From Onchocerca lupi (lineage: Eukaryota > Nematoda > Chromadorea > Rhabditida > Onchocercidae): 64,000 nucleotides of DNA. Below are positions 45,632-56,206 of this stretch, piece after piece. A program made the translations under genes and the position numbers. A model generated the notes under the pieces. The model was given only the letters and a program-made list of their open reading frames with translations, was not told the origin of the DNA and ran no database searches. Numbering within the stretch: position 1 is the stretch's first letter; the number at the start of each line of letters is the position of its first letter. Location: NCBI GenBank assembly GCA_028564675.1, contig JAOVVO010000283.1:1-64000 (forward strand), read 5' to 3'.

Positions 45632-48600
45632 ATGGCAGATGAATATAAAGAAGAAATTAGTGAGCGGGTAAGAACGTTTATTTATTTTGTCATATAAAAA
45701 TTGTCTGTAATGTCTTTGTAATTGTCATTATCATTTCATAATTTTATTTATTTTTGGTCACGCAGGATAAAGTTCTTTTTTCTCTTATTGCTAATTTATA
45801 ACGGGTATTCTGAAAATTATCTGTAGTGTTTGGTATACTAAATATTTTGTGACAGTAATGATTTTATTTAGATAGAAACCACATAAGCAAGTCATGAACA
45901 GTGAGTACGTTGGACAATGGAAAAAGTTTTGAAAAATTCTGAATGGAAATATTTGCATACGTCTCTCGAGTGTACTTTTTTAAGTTAACGTTTATAGTAT
46001 ATTTTCATTGCAGTGATTGACATTTGCTCTTATTTATTTGTTTTAGTCCGAAAAAAATGAAGGATCAAAAGATGAAAATAATGAAAAGGAAATGGATGAT
46101 GATCGTGAAGAAGACAGAACAGTAGCCGATGTTAAAAAATACGAAATGGATGTTGGAAAAAAGGATGAAGGAAGTGTTGAAATCAAGGTAGCAGCAAGTT
46201 CGAAACCATTTGATGAAAATTTGGACAAAAGTAGCAGTGAAATGAATGATACAACCAATGATCTAAAGGAAATCTCAGAAGTGACTAAGGAAGAAAAACT
46301 GAAACCTGTAAAAAGAGGTTCCTTTTCTCAAAAAATATTTTCGTTATTTTGAAAATTTTAAAACAGTATATCGTTTCTTTAGAATAATAATTGAACACTA
46401 TAGCTGTCATATTTCAACTGAAATTGACTGTTGATGATTATAATAAAATTCATTGATATAAATATGATGTTATGTGCGAGCTCCTAGTGCTTTCTTTTTT
46501 TTTAATTAAAATTTGAATGTAGCAGACTATTTCATGTGATTGTCATCGGATTTATAGCTCTTCTTGATGAGCCAATTGTGAGAGAAGGAAAAAGACAGCG
46601 CCATGCAGTGGAACGACTTGCAGCTGTCTCATCTCTACCATCAAGGAAAGCATCTTTAGACGCGGTTGGGTCAGGAACTTCTCTTGGCGATATTGAATTC
46701 GGTAACATTTCCGTTTAAAGAGCCATAAAATCGTTGAAATTGCGATTACTGCGCAAATGTTGTGTTACTGTCGTTATTGTGATGCAGCAAGATTTGAACT
46801 CTACTATGTCAGATTTCATTTTTTATCTTCGCATCGATTTTTTTTTCTCAAAAAAAAAAAAAAAAACCGTAAAATATACCTCTCCAAATTTTAATACTAG
46901 TGATTTTGTTTAAGTTTAATATCATTTTCTCTTCATTTTATGTCCTGTACAATATTTCTTGTTTTTTAGTGAATATTGGCATTTCTAAAGCGCAAAATGA
47001 GACATTGAAATGGCTTCACAGGTTATGCTACGGCACTCCTGGAACTGCAACATCTAGAAAACGAGATCTTAGAAGATTTAACGGTTTTGCATTTGATACT
47101 AAGAGTGTTGATTTCGACAAGAAGAAGACAACGGCAATGAAGCTTACGAATAATGAGGTGCATAGTCGGAAGTTTTTTTTTTTTCTTAATTCGAAATTTT
47201 ATTAGCTTCAGAAAGATTCTTACAACTTACAACATAAGTATTTGTTCCCGTGGACAAACGTAGTGTAATAGTAGAAGTTAAATATGACTTATATGTTGTG
47301 GTACGTGATAAGAATAACCTTTCCGATAGAAGCTCGTGATTTCAGTCATCCTTTGTATTTCACCCGCTGAATGTATTCTCAATGACTAATGATTTATCTC
47401 ATCGATTAAGATGATGGAGTACGATATCAACTCCTCTGAAAGTTCTTACAAATTTTTTCTGTCATCATTTTTCGACTTAACACACTCCTTACCGTACAAG
47501 GGAACGATCAGCGGCATGATCTTCTAAATATCTGAAACTGAAATATAGCGTTTAGGCCGGTGGAGATCACGCACTTTGAGCCTTAGCTCGGTGGCAAGAA
47601 TTGCGAGCTTCTTTTGGGAAGTATTGCACAACCATCGCTTGTCATTAATGAGAGATATGTTGCACTTATTGCAATAGAGCAAGTCTTTCCGTTAGAATGA
47701 AGTGTTTAAATGATTTGAAATGGTATGCATATTTTTTATCTTTTCAGTTACATATGATTGCAAGAATTTTGGGTTCAGAGAGAGGACATACAAAGGAAGA
47801 AGCAGTAAGCATATTTTTAAATAGTGATTTGTATATTTTTTTGCTGCGTGAAAGTATCTGAATTCATGAAAAACTAATGTAATGTTTGAAAATTTCGCTG
47901 ATCATAGGTAGTGTTTCATCTAGTTTTATCTGGAAATTTTATTACGAATTTATTTAAGGTGATGAATGTCCTTCATTTCCTGCAAAAACCAGAAGATAAA
48001 GGTAGAAAGATCACATTAGCAAAGAAGCGAAGGAGTTCTTCAAAATCATCTAGGAAAGGAGTGAAAAGAAGCAGAACTGACAAAAAAGGTATATGTATGT
48101 TTCTCATATAGGATGGGAATATATGGATTGTACTTTTTAAAGCTTGTGATATTAAATTTTATAGGAAACAAAAAAAGCATAAAGAAAAGAAAAGAAGAGT
48201 CAAGTGAGAATGACGATGCTGGTCAGAGCGGAGAGGAAACCAGCGATGATGAGGATGGTGAAGAAAATAAATCAGAATCGACAAACACGATAAAAAACCG
48301 TTCGGAAAAGATCAAGAGTTCCAGCAAATTAACTTCTGTTTCCAAAAGCGCTACTGCGAAGGTTTATTTTAGATGATTTTTAAATCAAATTTTTTGCTTC
48401 TTAATTGGAATTATTAAGAATGGTTTAAAATTGGTTCCATTTTAAAATTGCTCGGTATTATATTTTGTTGGAATGTTAAGGAAGAACGGAATTGGGGCGA
48501 TGGTGGTCCTTCAAATGCAGAAGTGGAAACTGCTATCAGCGAAATACTTCGTTCTGTGGATCTTGTGCATTGTACGATGAAACAGATGTGTGATCGGGTA

Positions 48601-49071
48601 AAAATTTCGATCGTAATGGTTTCCAAAACTGTTTGACAATGGAGTTTGGAATATCATAGCAAAAAATTATGAAACTATTAGCAGAAGAAATTGATTAGGA
48701 ATCATATTAACGAATAAACCGAAGTTTCTTTAGTAAGATTAATGATAGAATCAGTAATTAGACGAAGTGCTATGCTTTTAAACTTCTTTATTAATGATGC
48801 TGCACTTTAGGCCAAATATTTTTATCGGTAAGAGGAGTTTGGCAAATTAGAAAAACAGATGGTTTTTTGATAGGATATAAGCAGTTTCAGCAATTTAACG
48901 AGATAGACAAAGCGCTGTTATTATTCTTATTGATTCTTATAACCTTTATGCTGTAAAAAATTACAACATTTGTAGATTGGAGAGAAGTTCCCAAATTTGG
49001 ATATGGTAACGTATAAAGGTGCACTGAAAGAACGCGTAAAAGTAGCTTTGGAAAAAATGGAAGATTCATAA
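45632..49071 (+). CDS. dek: DEK chromatin protein (SAP-box and DEK-C domains)
   Basis: DEK is an abundant nuclear protein that binds and supercoils DNA, acts as a histone chaperone and affects splicing. Exons start 45632-45667, 46047-46317, 46558-46701 and 46970-47157 (in phase), then about 47750, 47951, 48164, 48481 and 48976. The N-terminus is acidic (SEKNEGSKDENNEKEMDDDR). The conserved core reads LLDEPIVREGKRQRHAVERL, then NETLKWLHRLCYGTPGTATS, RKRDLRRFNGFAFD and the SAP-like helix pair LHMIARILGSERGHTKEE plus VMNVLHFLQKPED. A Lys/Ser/Glu-rich linker follows, and the C-terminal DEK-C fold ends VETAISEILRSVDLVHCTMK, KFPNLDMVTYKGALKERVKV, ALEKMEDS. It is divergent from MESH1. Intron 4 (about 47158-47749) is large and unusually GC-balanced. 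Confidence 0.93.
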
Positions 49072-50351
49072 AGTTACTGTCTTGTTGCTGATCTCGTCGT
49101 TATTGTATTTAATTTTTGTTTCCTTTAAAGTTTATTTTATTTTCGTGGATTTCTTTATTGCCTCAGCTTTTAATGGCGGCCATCTTTAGCCCCAAATCAT
49201 CCTATTATTGACCTCATTGTGCATTTTTTTTTTAAATTTTGATCACGGAACTTGTATTTCTATTTGAATAACATGTGTAACATTATAATATTGTCAATGA
49301 GGATATTCCTTTTAATATTAATTGTGAAACCACCAAATTCTAATAGTTTGTGTCATATCCAGAGATTACATCACATTAGATTCACCATTATCAGATTTAT
49401 AATTATTTTTAAAAATATCATTTGTATTAAATGTCAAATTGGAAATCTTTTTTTATATTAAATTATCAATTCCACAAGTGCTTAGCTTTTAGTTTTAGTT
49501 TTAATGAATGCATTGAACATCGTTAATCCGTATGAATCTTTACTTTGTACTATTAATCTAATTTGCAATCTAATTTTCAATATTCGTCTCTGATAACATC
49601 GTAATCATTCTGATATATTATTCCACTTGATTGTAAATATTGCACTGTTTCTGAATCTTTTGTCTCTATTGCTTCAAGTTATTGATTCAACCAACATGTG
49701 CTTGATTTTAGGTATTAAGAATTGACATTCTGCGGCATCGAAACTCTAATCATAAAAGTAAAGCTGATCTAAAGCCGACCTACATCTTCCAGAGTGTTTC
49801 ATAGCATATTTAGGAGATATGTCCCAGTGAAAAGTTTAGGAAATCGAATATATTGATACGAGGAAACTGGTTACATTTAAAGACATGGGAATTCCGAAAG
49901 AAGAAATTCTGATTTGCCAAATTTAAATATAAATGAGTGGAGAAATTTTCCAATTTTTTGAAAAATATCCTGAATTTAGTGATTGGTTTGGTGCTAGATT
50001 TATTCACCACCAATGCAAATAAAAGAGGTGCTAAGGATTCGTAATTTTGTTCAAAACAGCAGTCGACTCCAGAATGGTCATAACTGAAATTCATTCCAAT
50101 TTAAAAAACAAATTAAACGGTCATATTTGTGCATGAACATAATGTAAATAATTAAATTATTTGCGATGGATGTTTACATGACGTAAAGATAATGGAATAA
50201 ACCCATCAAACTAGCCATTTCGCAAAATGAAATTTTGGTTGCTTGTTTATATACGTCGTTTACTAAGTATATGAAAGAAATCTAGTGGATAGCGCGTGTA
50301 ACAACCATGTTTGCAGAAGGCACCAATCCTAAAAATCCCAACAATTTTAAA
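49072..50351. other. Convergent intergenic region between DEK and UBXN1
   Basis: No gene is supported. It presumably holds both 3' UTRs. The longest ORF (49810-50094, minus, starting MNFSYDHSGVDCCFEQ) is Phe/Asn-rich, has no recognised domain and no adjoining exon, so I do not call it. Confidence 0.5.
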
Positions 50352-52292
50352 TTATAAAATGAGCCTACAAATGCAAAGAAAAAAAGAAGGTTTTACGAAT
50401 GCTAAATTGGTATTTGAGGACGTACCTAATACTTTGATGGGAATCGCCATATCTTCATCGGTAAATATTTTGCGAGGAAATGGAGTCATAAGAGTAAAGG
50501 GAATACCATCCATTGTATCCTTACCATGCATTTCCACCCATAAACGTACATGAGACAATGGTTCATCCGACTATAATATGATACTGTTGCATGCAATGTT
50601 TTTTGGAACACTCATACGTACCTTTATCCTACTTTACAATATAAATCCATAAAATTAATTAAAATGCAACTGCTAACTGGATAGCAATTTTTTAACATCT
50701 GAAAAGTATATAAAACATATTATTACTGAACTCCAAACGAAACTGAATTTAATCTCATCGTTGAGAAACTTCAGCATTGGAAACCTCTCCAAGGGAAAGG
50801 CGCTTCTTCATTGCAGACAAGTTCTCCAAGGAAACATGTTCTTCGTGTTCTCTCAATTTTAATAACTGCATATTATCATCACGCTAAAGCCAAACTTACT
50901 TTAAACTTTTCCTTGATGATTGAACCATTAAGTAATCGTACTTGTATTTGACAATAACCAGTATCCTTTACTGGAGGAGTTGCATTTACAGTAGGCAATG
51001 ATGAATTAACTGTCGCTACTACTGATTGTGGCTGCCGGGATTGTTCACCTATCTTACGAGCTTCTCGATCCAAACGAATTTGTTCCAAAACACGTTTGCG
51101 CGCTTCCATTTCCTTAACAAGTAATTATAATTCCTATCTAATGCTGTCATTTAACATTCATCTAAAACTTTTCAAAGCCTCACTTCATGCTTTTCACGTT
51201 TCTTTTCTTCCAACATTTTTTTCATTTCTATTTCCTTTCTTTCTTCTTCTATTTTTGCCATTGATTTTCCTTCTAGACGACGACGTTTTTCCTACAATAA
51301 TTATTCAAAGAAGTGCGGAAATTTGATTTCGAAAAAATTATTATATTTCAAAGATCAATGAAAACAAATACCGACTTTCTCTAGTGTTTCCTTTCTCTCT
51401 TCTTCCTCTTTCCTTGCCCTTGCTTCCTTCAATCTCTTTTGTAGTGCAGCAAGTCTTTCTTTTTTCTCTTCTTCTGTTAACGGTTTCATAACCTCTGTTG
51501 ACTCGCTAAATGCTTCGTGTTTCGTGCGTGCTGCGTGAAACATAACAGCCTGGTCATCGGCTAACTGTTTCCCACATCTAAAACATTTCGCATATACATC
51601 TTGCAAGTAAAGTAGTCACTCGTCTGCTGCAAGACATTTTGAACGATTAATGATAAGATCAGAATTCGTTGGTTGAAATGACGAGAAGCCACTAAAGACG
51701 GAGTTCATGTATTATCTGATCGAAATACCGATTACTAAAATAAGGTATATTGATAAAGCCAAGTTTAGTCTCTTAATTGCACAAATATGCTTAATACATT
51801 TCATCCCCATCTGCCTCTGCTATAACCAACCGTTTAATATCATGTACGGAAAAATTTTAAACATGCATACACATCGCATTTGAATGACATTGATTGTGGT
51901 GCTTCAACAGACTTCGACGGTTCCTCTTCTTCAGCAAATTCAACAATCGACCTTTCCTCTTCCGGTAACTGTATCTGAGTAGGTTTTGGCGTATTTGTAT
52001 CATTGTTTTTTTGATGCTCCGCGATCCATTCCACTGCCTCAATCAGCCCGGTTTCACCGGTTTCTCGCAGTGCTTTTTCGCTAAAATTAATGATTTTAAC
52101 GTGAACTCTATATAATTCTTCTGCAATTCCTTTCAACAATTTGCATATTTATTTATTCATTTTTTCATCATGCAAATTACTGGTGAAGAAAATTTCTTTT
52201 TTTTTTTTTTTTTTTTCTTTTTTAGAGAAAATGGAAGCATACGCAATATCGTGAGGAAAACCCATCTCTTCCAGTTGATCCAGCATTGACAT
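50352..52292 (-). CDS. ubxn1: UBXN1-like UBA-UBX ubiquitin/p97 adaptor with an inserted C2H2-type finger
   Basis: UBXN1 (SAKS1) binds ubiquitin chains through a UBA domain and p97/VCP through a UBX domain. Exon 1 (52292-52243) and exon 2 (52080-51871) join to give the UBA: MLDQLEEMGFPHDIAEKALR, then ETGETGLIEAVEWIAEHQ. Splicing exon 2 to exon 3 (from 51577) creates FKCDVCGKQLADDQAVMFHA, then ARTKHEAFS, a C-x2-C...H-x4-H finger that I do not recall from mammalian UBXN1. A Glu/Arg/Lys coiled coil follows (LTEEEKKERLAALQKRLKEA, EKRRRLEGKSMAKIEEERKE, EMEARKRVLEQIRLDREARK). The UBX domain is CQIQVRLLNGSIIKEKF, LSHVRLWVEMHG, LMTPFPRKIFTDEDM and LGTSSNTNLAF. The exact 3' end of exon 3 is uncertain (51376 fits the frame), and the C-terminal residues after LAFVKPS are unusual. 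Confidence 0.87.
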
Positions 52293-53694
52293 TTTCCATA
52301 CAGTTACTTATGTTCCACTATCTTTTAATTCCTATAAACCATCAAGCAAGTTATTCATTTGAATACGTTGAAGGAATTTAATGTAAAATTAATTCAAAAA
52401 GAACTCGAAGGACTGAAATAGCAGGATTTCACAAATTTTCTGGAATAATATTACTATTTGCTAAACCGGTTAAAATCTTTTCCCGGTCTTTTAAATTCGA
52501 AAAAAAATACGAAATTTTTCGAACGGATTTTGTATCTCGAAGAAAGAATATGTTTACGTATTATGAAATATGTATGAAAGAGTCCCCAACATTGACACTT
52601 TCCTAATATAAGTTGACCTGTTTCATTATTGTCCAGCCCTTCAACTTAACTGGTATCTAGAGATTTCTAAGAAATATTACTTTTAAAAGGTCTGATTAAT
52701 TACTTCCACACTACAGTATTTTACCAGAAATATACGGATGATGCATTATACATATCTAATATTAGAGAAATATTTAGATGAAAAAATATATTTTATTGAT
52801 AAAAACATCTGTTGAACAAAGTTTGCAACTTGTCAAAGCGGAAAATTCAATCATCTCAAGTAGCAAATTTAAAAAGTTGTTTACTTCTGACGATTACCTG
52901 TAGGAAATAAATATCTTTAGAATTGATGGCAATTATAAGCAAATTAAAAAATAAATAAATTATTAAGGAGAAGATATTCCTAAAAATAATTATGAAAATA
53001 CATGGAATTTGTCTATGCTTACAACAAAACAAAAAAGAACGACATGTTTAATTTAAAAAATCAATAATCATTGCAGAAGTGGATGACTATAAAATAACAA
53101 AATTAAAAAAGAGAACGTATGCAAGCTCTTCACAAATCAAACAATCTAATAAATTAAAAGAAAAAAGAAAAGACGAAGTTTTAAATACAGATGACGGTCT
53201 AAAGTGGCCTAACGTGATCTAAATTATGATCAGAAATCAAAGATTTTGAGGGAAAATTATTTTAAGGATTATTAACTTAAAAAAAGTATTTACACTGACA
53301 AAGAGTAAAACATATAGAACCTCAATAAAAAAGACAAAAATAAATATTTGCACAACCATTAAATAGAATCAAATCGGTTCAAGCTAAAAATTTCACACAT
53401 ATTCTTTAAATAGAGATAGTAAACAAGTGTACATAAAATGCAATCTATTGAGATCTCGAAACAATATGCGTGTTCTGAAAAAATGAACGATGATATTACT
53501 ATTTGAATTTAACCTATATATTCTATCTACAGAGGAATTTCGTTATGAATCCTTGAAAAATGTTGAGATTTTTGGAGAAAACAAGTACTTAAAGAGCTTA
53601 ATATCTTTCTCCGTCTCTTTTTATATTGATCCAACAATTATTAAATTATATGGTTTTTTTTTAAGGCTACCACAAACCTTCACAGCATAATACT
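52293..53694. other. Intergenic region, minus-strand genes on both sides
   Basis: A 1.4-kb AT-rich gap between the UBXN1 start and the end of the next minus-strand gene. I see only short, biased ORFs (for example 53490-53690) and no repeats of note. Confidence 0.5.
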
Positions 53695-54995
53695 TTATAC
53701 ATGTGGTGGGAGCTCAACCTGTGGTGAATTATAAATGCCGCAGAAATCGCAACCACATTTTCTCAGTTCCCATGCTTCAACCTGAATATATTCTTTGGAA
53801 TTGCTAAAAACGCTTGAATTGGTAGCAATTTTTAATAAAAAACTAAGTTTGAAACACGATCAATGAAATCTACTATGAACTGAAGAGAATGAGTATAAAA
53901 TGAATATAATTTACTTATAATACAAATCTGCATATAACTGTCTGTTCATTTCTAAATACTAACTAATCCTCCTCATCATTCAGCAAACCAGAATTCTTTG
54001 ATGGTCAAATTTCTTTACTTTGATAAAAGGACTGTCGTTATTCTTCCCAATATGCTCCAACAAATTAACAACCAATGAACCATTCTGTAAGCGTTTCACC
54101 CTGTTCCCTGAATATGAGATCAATAAATAAAAATGAAAATTCTCTCTCTCTCTCTCTCTCTCTCTCTGAAATTTTTTCATTACAGGAACATAACCCCAAA
54201 ATCAATCTTTTTAATTTATATAAATTTCACAACTTACTTTTTGCTTTTGCGTTCTGCGTGGAAATCAGCTCAGCCATCAATGAACGACGCCTTCTTAAGA
54301 GATCTTCTTGTCGAGACTGAAATAACTTCTTCCAAGATTCATCGCAATTTCTGGTTAAAATAAAATAATGAGATATATTCTCTGCGATATCTTTCAGAAG
54401 TTAAAAAAATTTAAGTTCTTACCAATGGATCAGTTGTCATATCTTCTACTGCTATATTTAACATTCTTTCCATGGTCTGTTGACTTCGTCGAACTGCAGC
54501 TTCCAGGATAGCAATATCCTTCCTCAACTGAATTAGCCTTTCAGTTCTACTCGCATTTTCCATTAATTTCTCATTAGCAATATCATCCAGTTTTTGTCTC
54601 TTCGGTTCTAAAATAATTTTTTTTAAACTTGTTTTCAATTCGTTTCCAATTTTCTTTTGTTGAAAACACCTAGTCTACTGGCAGAGCAGAATTTATTTAC
54701 AAACAGCGACTATTCTGCTTGATATCATATTATCTTAACAAAAAAAAAACAACAAAAAACATTTTGCAGTCACCTGAAATATACATTAATGACATATGTG
54801 GATCTGTTACAAAACTGTTATTTCTTTCATCAGTTTAATAGACCATTTTCTAATAATTTTGAAGAATCCAAAAAAAAAAAAAGAAAAAAGAAATGGAAGA
54901 GAATCTTAAGAATAGCAACCGGTAGAAGAATCGATGCATTCAGGCCTTTGATGATTTGTCAACATATTTGATGTGCAATCCATCCGATCGTCCAT
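53695..54995 (-). CDS. Unrecognised small coiled-coil protein with terminal CxCxxC cluster (5 exons)
   Basis: Exon 1 (54995-54920) and exon 2 (54607-54423) sum to a whole number of codons. Exon 3 then starts at a TTATTTCAG acceptor (SRQEDLLRRRRSLMAELIST), exon 4 starts RNRVKRLQNGSLVVNLLEHI, and exon 5 reads VEAWELRKCGCDFCGIYNSP, then QVELPPHV and a stop at 53695-53697. Exon 2 has a basic PKRQKLDD patch and a long amphipathic helix (TERLIQLRKDIAILEAAVRR). The protein is about 180 residues and looks nuclear, with a helical N-terminal half and a C-terminal CGCDFCG cluster that could bind metal. I do not recognise the family. It is divergent from RPL4 with 1.2 kb between the starts. The ORF end at 53980 is not the true end; a donor (CTG/GTTTGC) precedes that stop. 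Confidence 0.65.
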
Positions 54996-55192
54996 ATTGA
55001 TTCCCTACAAGCATATTTATCATTTCAAACAAAATAGTCTATTTTTTTGTTTTTTTTTTCTTTTTTAATATTCTTCTTCAGATGAAATGAAAGATGATCA
55101 GTTTAATAGAGAATGTCTTCTTGTATTTATTCAACAATTTAAAATGTACATCTCTACTTGAGCTGCAACATTTCTATTCATACCGTAGTTAC

Positions 55193-55290
55193 ACATCTTT
55201 ATCCGCATATTTTTAATCATACTGTACATCTCTATCTGCATATTTTTAATCATACTGTACATCTTTATCTGCATATTTTTGGTCATACTG
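55193..55290. repeat. 33-bp tandem repeat, three copies
   Basis: Units start at 55193, 55226 and 55259 with ACATCT(T/C)TATC(C/T)GCATAT. The period is a multiple of three, so both strands read through as repeated peptides. Confidence 0.85.
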
Positions 55291-55594
55291 TACTTGCTTA
55301 TTTGGATCGTACGTCCGTATATATATATGATATACAGCTTATCTCTTGCATAACTTCCAACACTACGGTCAATACTTGCATTACGGGATCCCCGCCCAAC
55401 CTCAACCGAGCTTACACCATCCCCCGCCCCACACTTCCCGGGATTCCCCACCCTAGACACCGAGACTAACTCTGCGGCATCTATGTATCATAATGTTCAT
55501 ACCATATGGACATGGATGAAATAGTAGGCTGAATTATGCCAGAACGAAGTTTAAACTGTATTTTGAACTTTTGCAGCTTTATATCGCTCGGTAA

Positions 55595-55745
55595 AGTTTA
55601 GGTCTGTGGGGAGGGTTGTTTGTTATGGGGGCTGGCGTGGGCGTTTTGCGTCGGGGTTGTATTTACGGAGGTTGACGTGGGAGGTGTACGTTATGGTCGT
55701 ACTTACGGGGTTAACGTGAGCGTTTTACGTAATAGTTGTGTTTTA
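55595..55745 (+). repeat. G/T-rich degenerate minisatellite
   Basis: Repeated elements of the form GTTGTATTTACGGAGGTTGACG, with GACGTGGGAGGTGTACGTTA and AACGTGAGCGTTTTACGTAA as later diverged units, period roughly 40-46 bp. The base composition is strongly unlike the AT-rich flanks. It could be part of an old LTR, but no paired copy is seen. Confidence 0.5.
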
Positions 55746-56206
55746 ATTGTTATTAATAGAAGCTGATCATTAGCTTCTTGTAATAGTGACGGAGTGCACT
55801 TGTCATTGTTGGCCGAAGAAAGATCGCTAGATTATCAAAGACAAAGAAGATTTAGCGACTCAGTAGCCCGTTTTATTAGTTATTAATTTTTATTACTATC
55901 AATTAGTCCATTATTTATTTAATTAACTAATTATTAATTCTTAGGTCTAAAGCATTGTTTATCTTAAAAAAAAAAAAAAGAAAAAAAAGGCGAAAATTCG
56001 TTGTATTGTTGATTTCTAGTTACGTATTACATATATTTATAGCATATGAGAAAGTATTACATTGCATATTCAAAAAATTCACATTTTCACTCGTGTTAGC
56101 GTAATACTAAGAGCAAAAGAAAGGAATTCTTTGGATGCTCAAAAAGTTTTGATTGCTTTTTTCGTATATATGGAAAATTATTTTTCGTTACTTTTAAAGA
56201 GGTGCT

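Larger units (their letters stand above)
54996..56206. other. Intergenic region with minisatellites upstream of RPL4
   Basis: Contains a 33-bp tandem array (55193-55290), a C-rich block (55381-55460), a G/T-rich degenerate minisatellite (55595-55745) and a poly-A-rich stretch (55963-55988). The 109-codon minus ORF at 55131-55460 and the overlapping plus ORF are products of the 33-bp (11-codon) array and are not called as genes. RPL4 promoter elements presumably lie towards the right end. Confidence 0.6.

Noticed and set aside
55131..55460. 109-codon minus ORF and overlapping 103-codon plus ORF
   Set aside because: Both are read through a 33-bp tandem repeat and a C-rich block, giving artificial 11-residue repeats.
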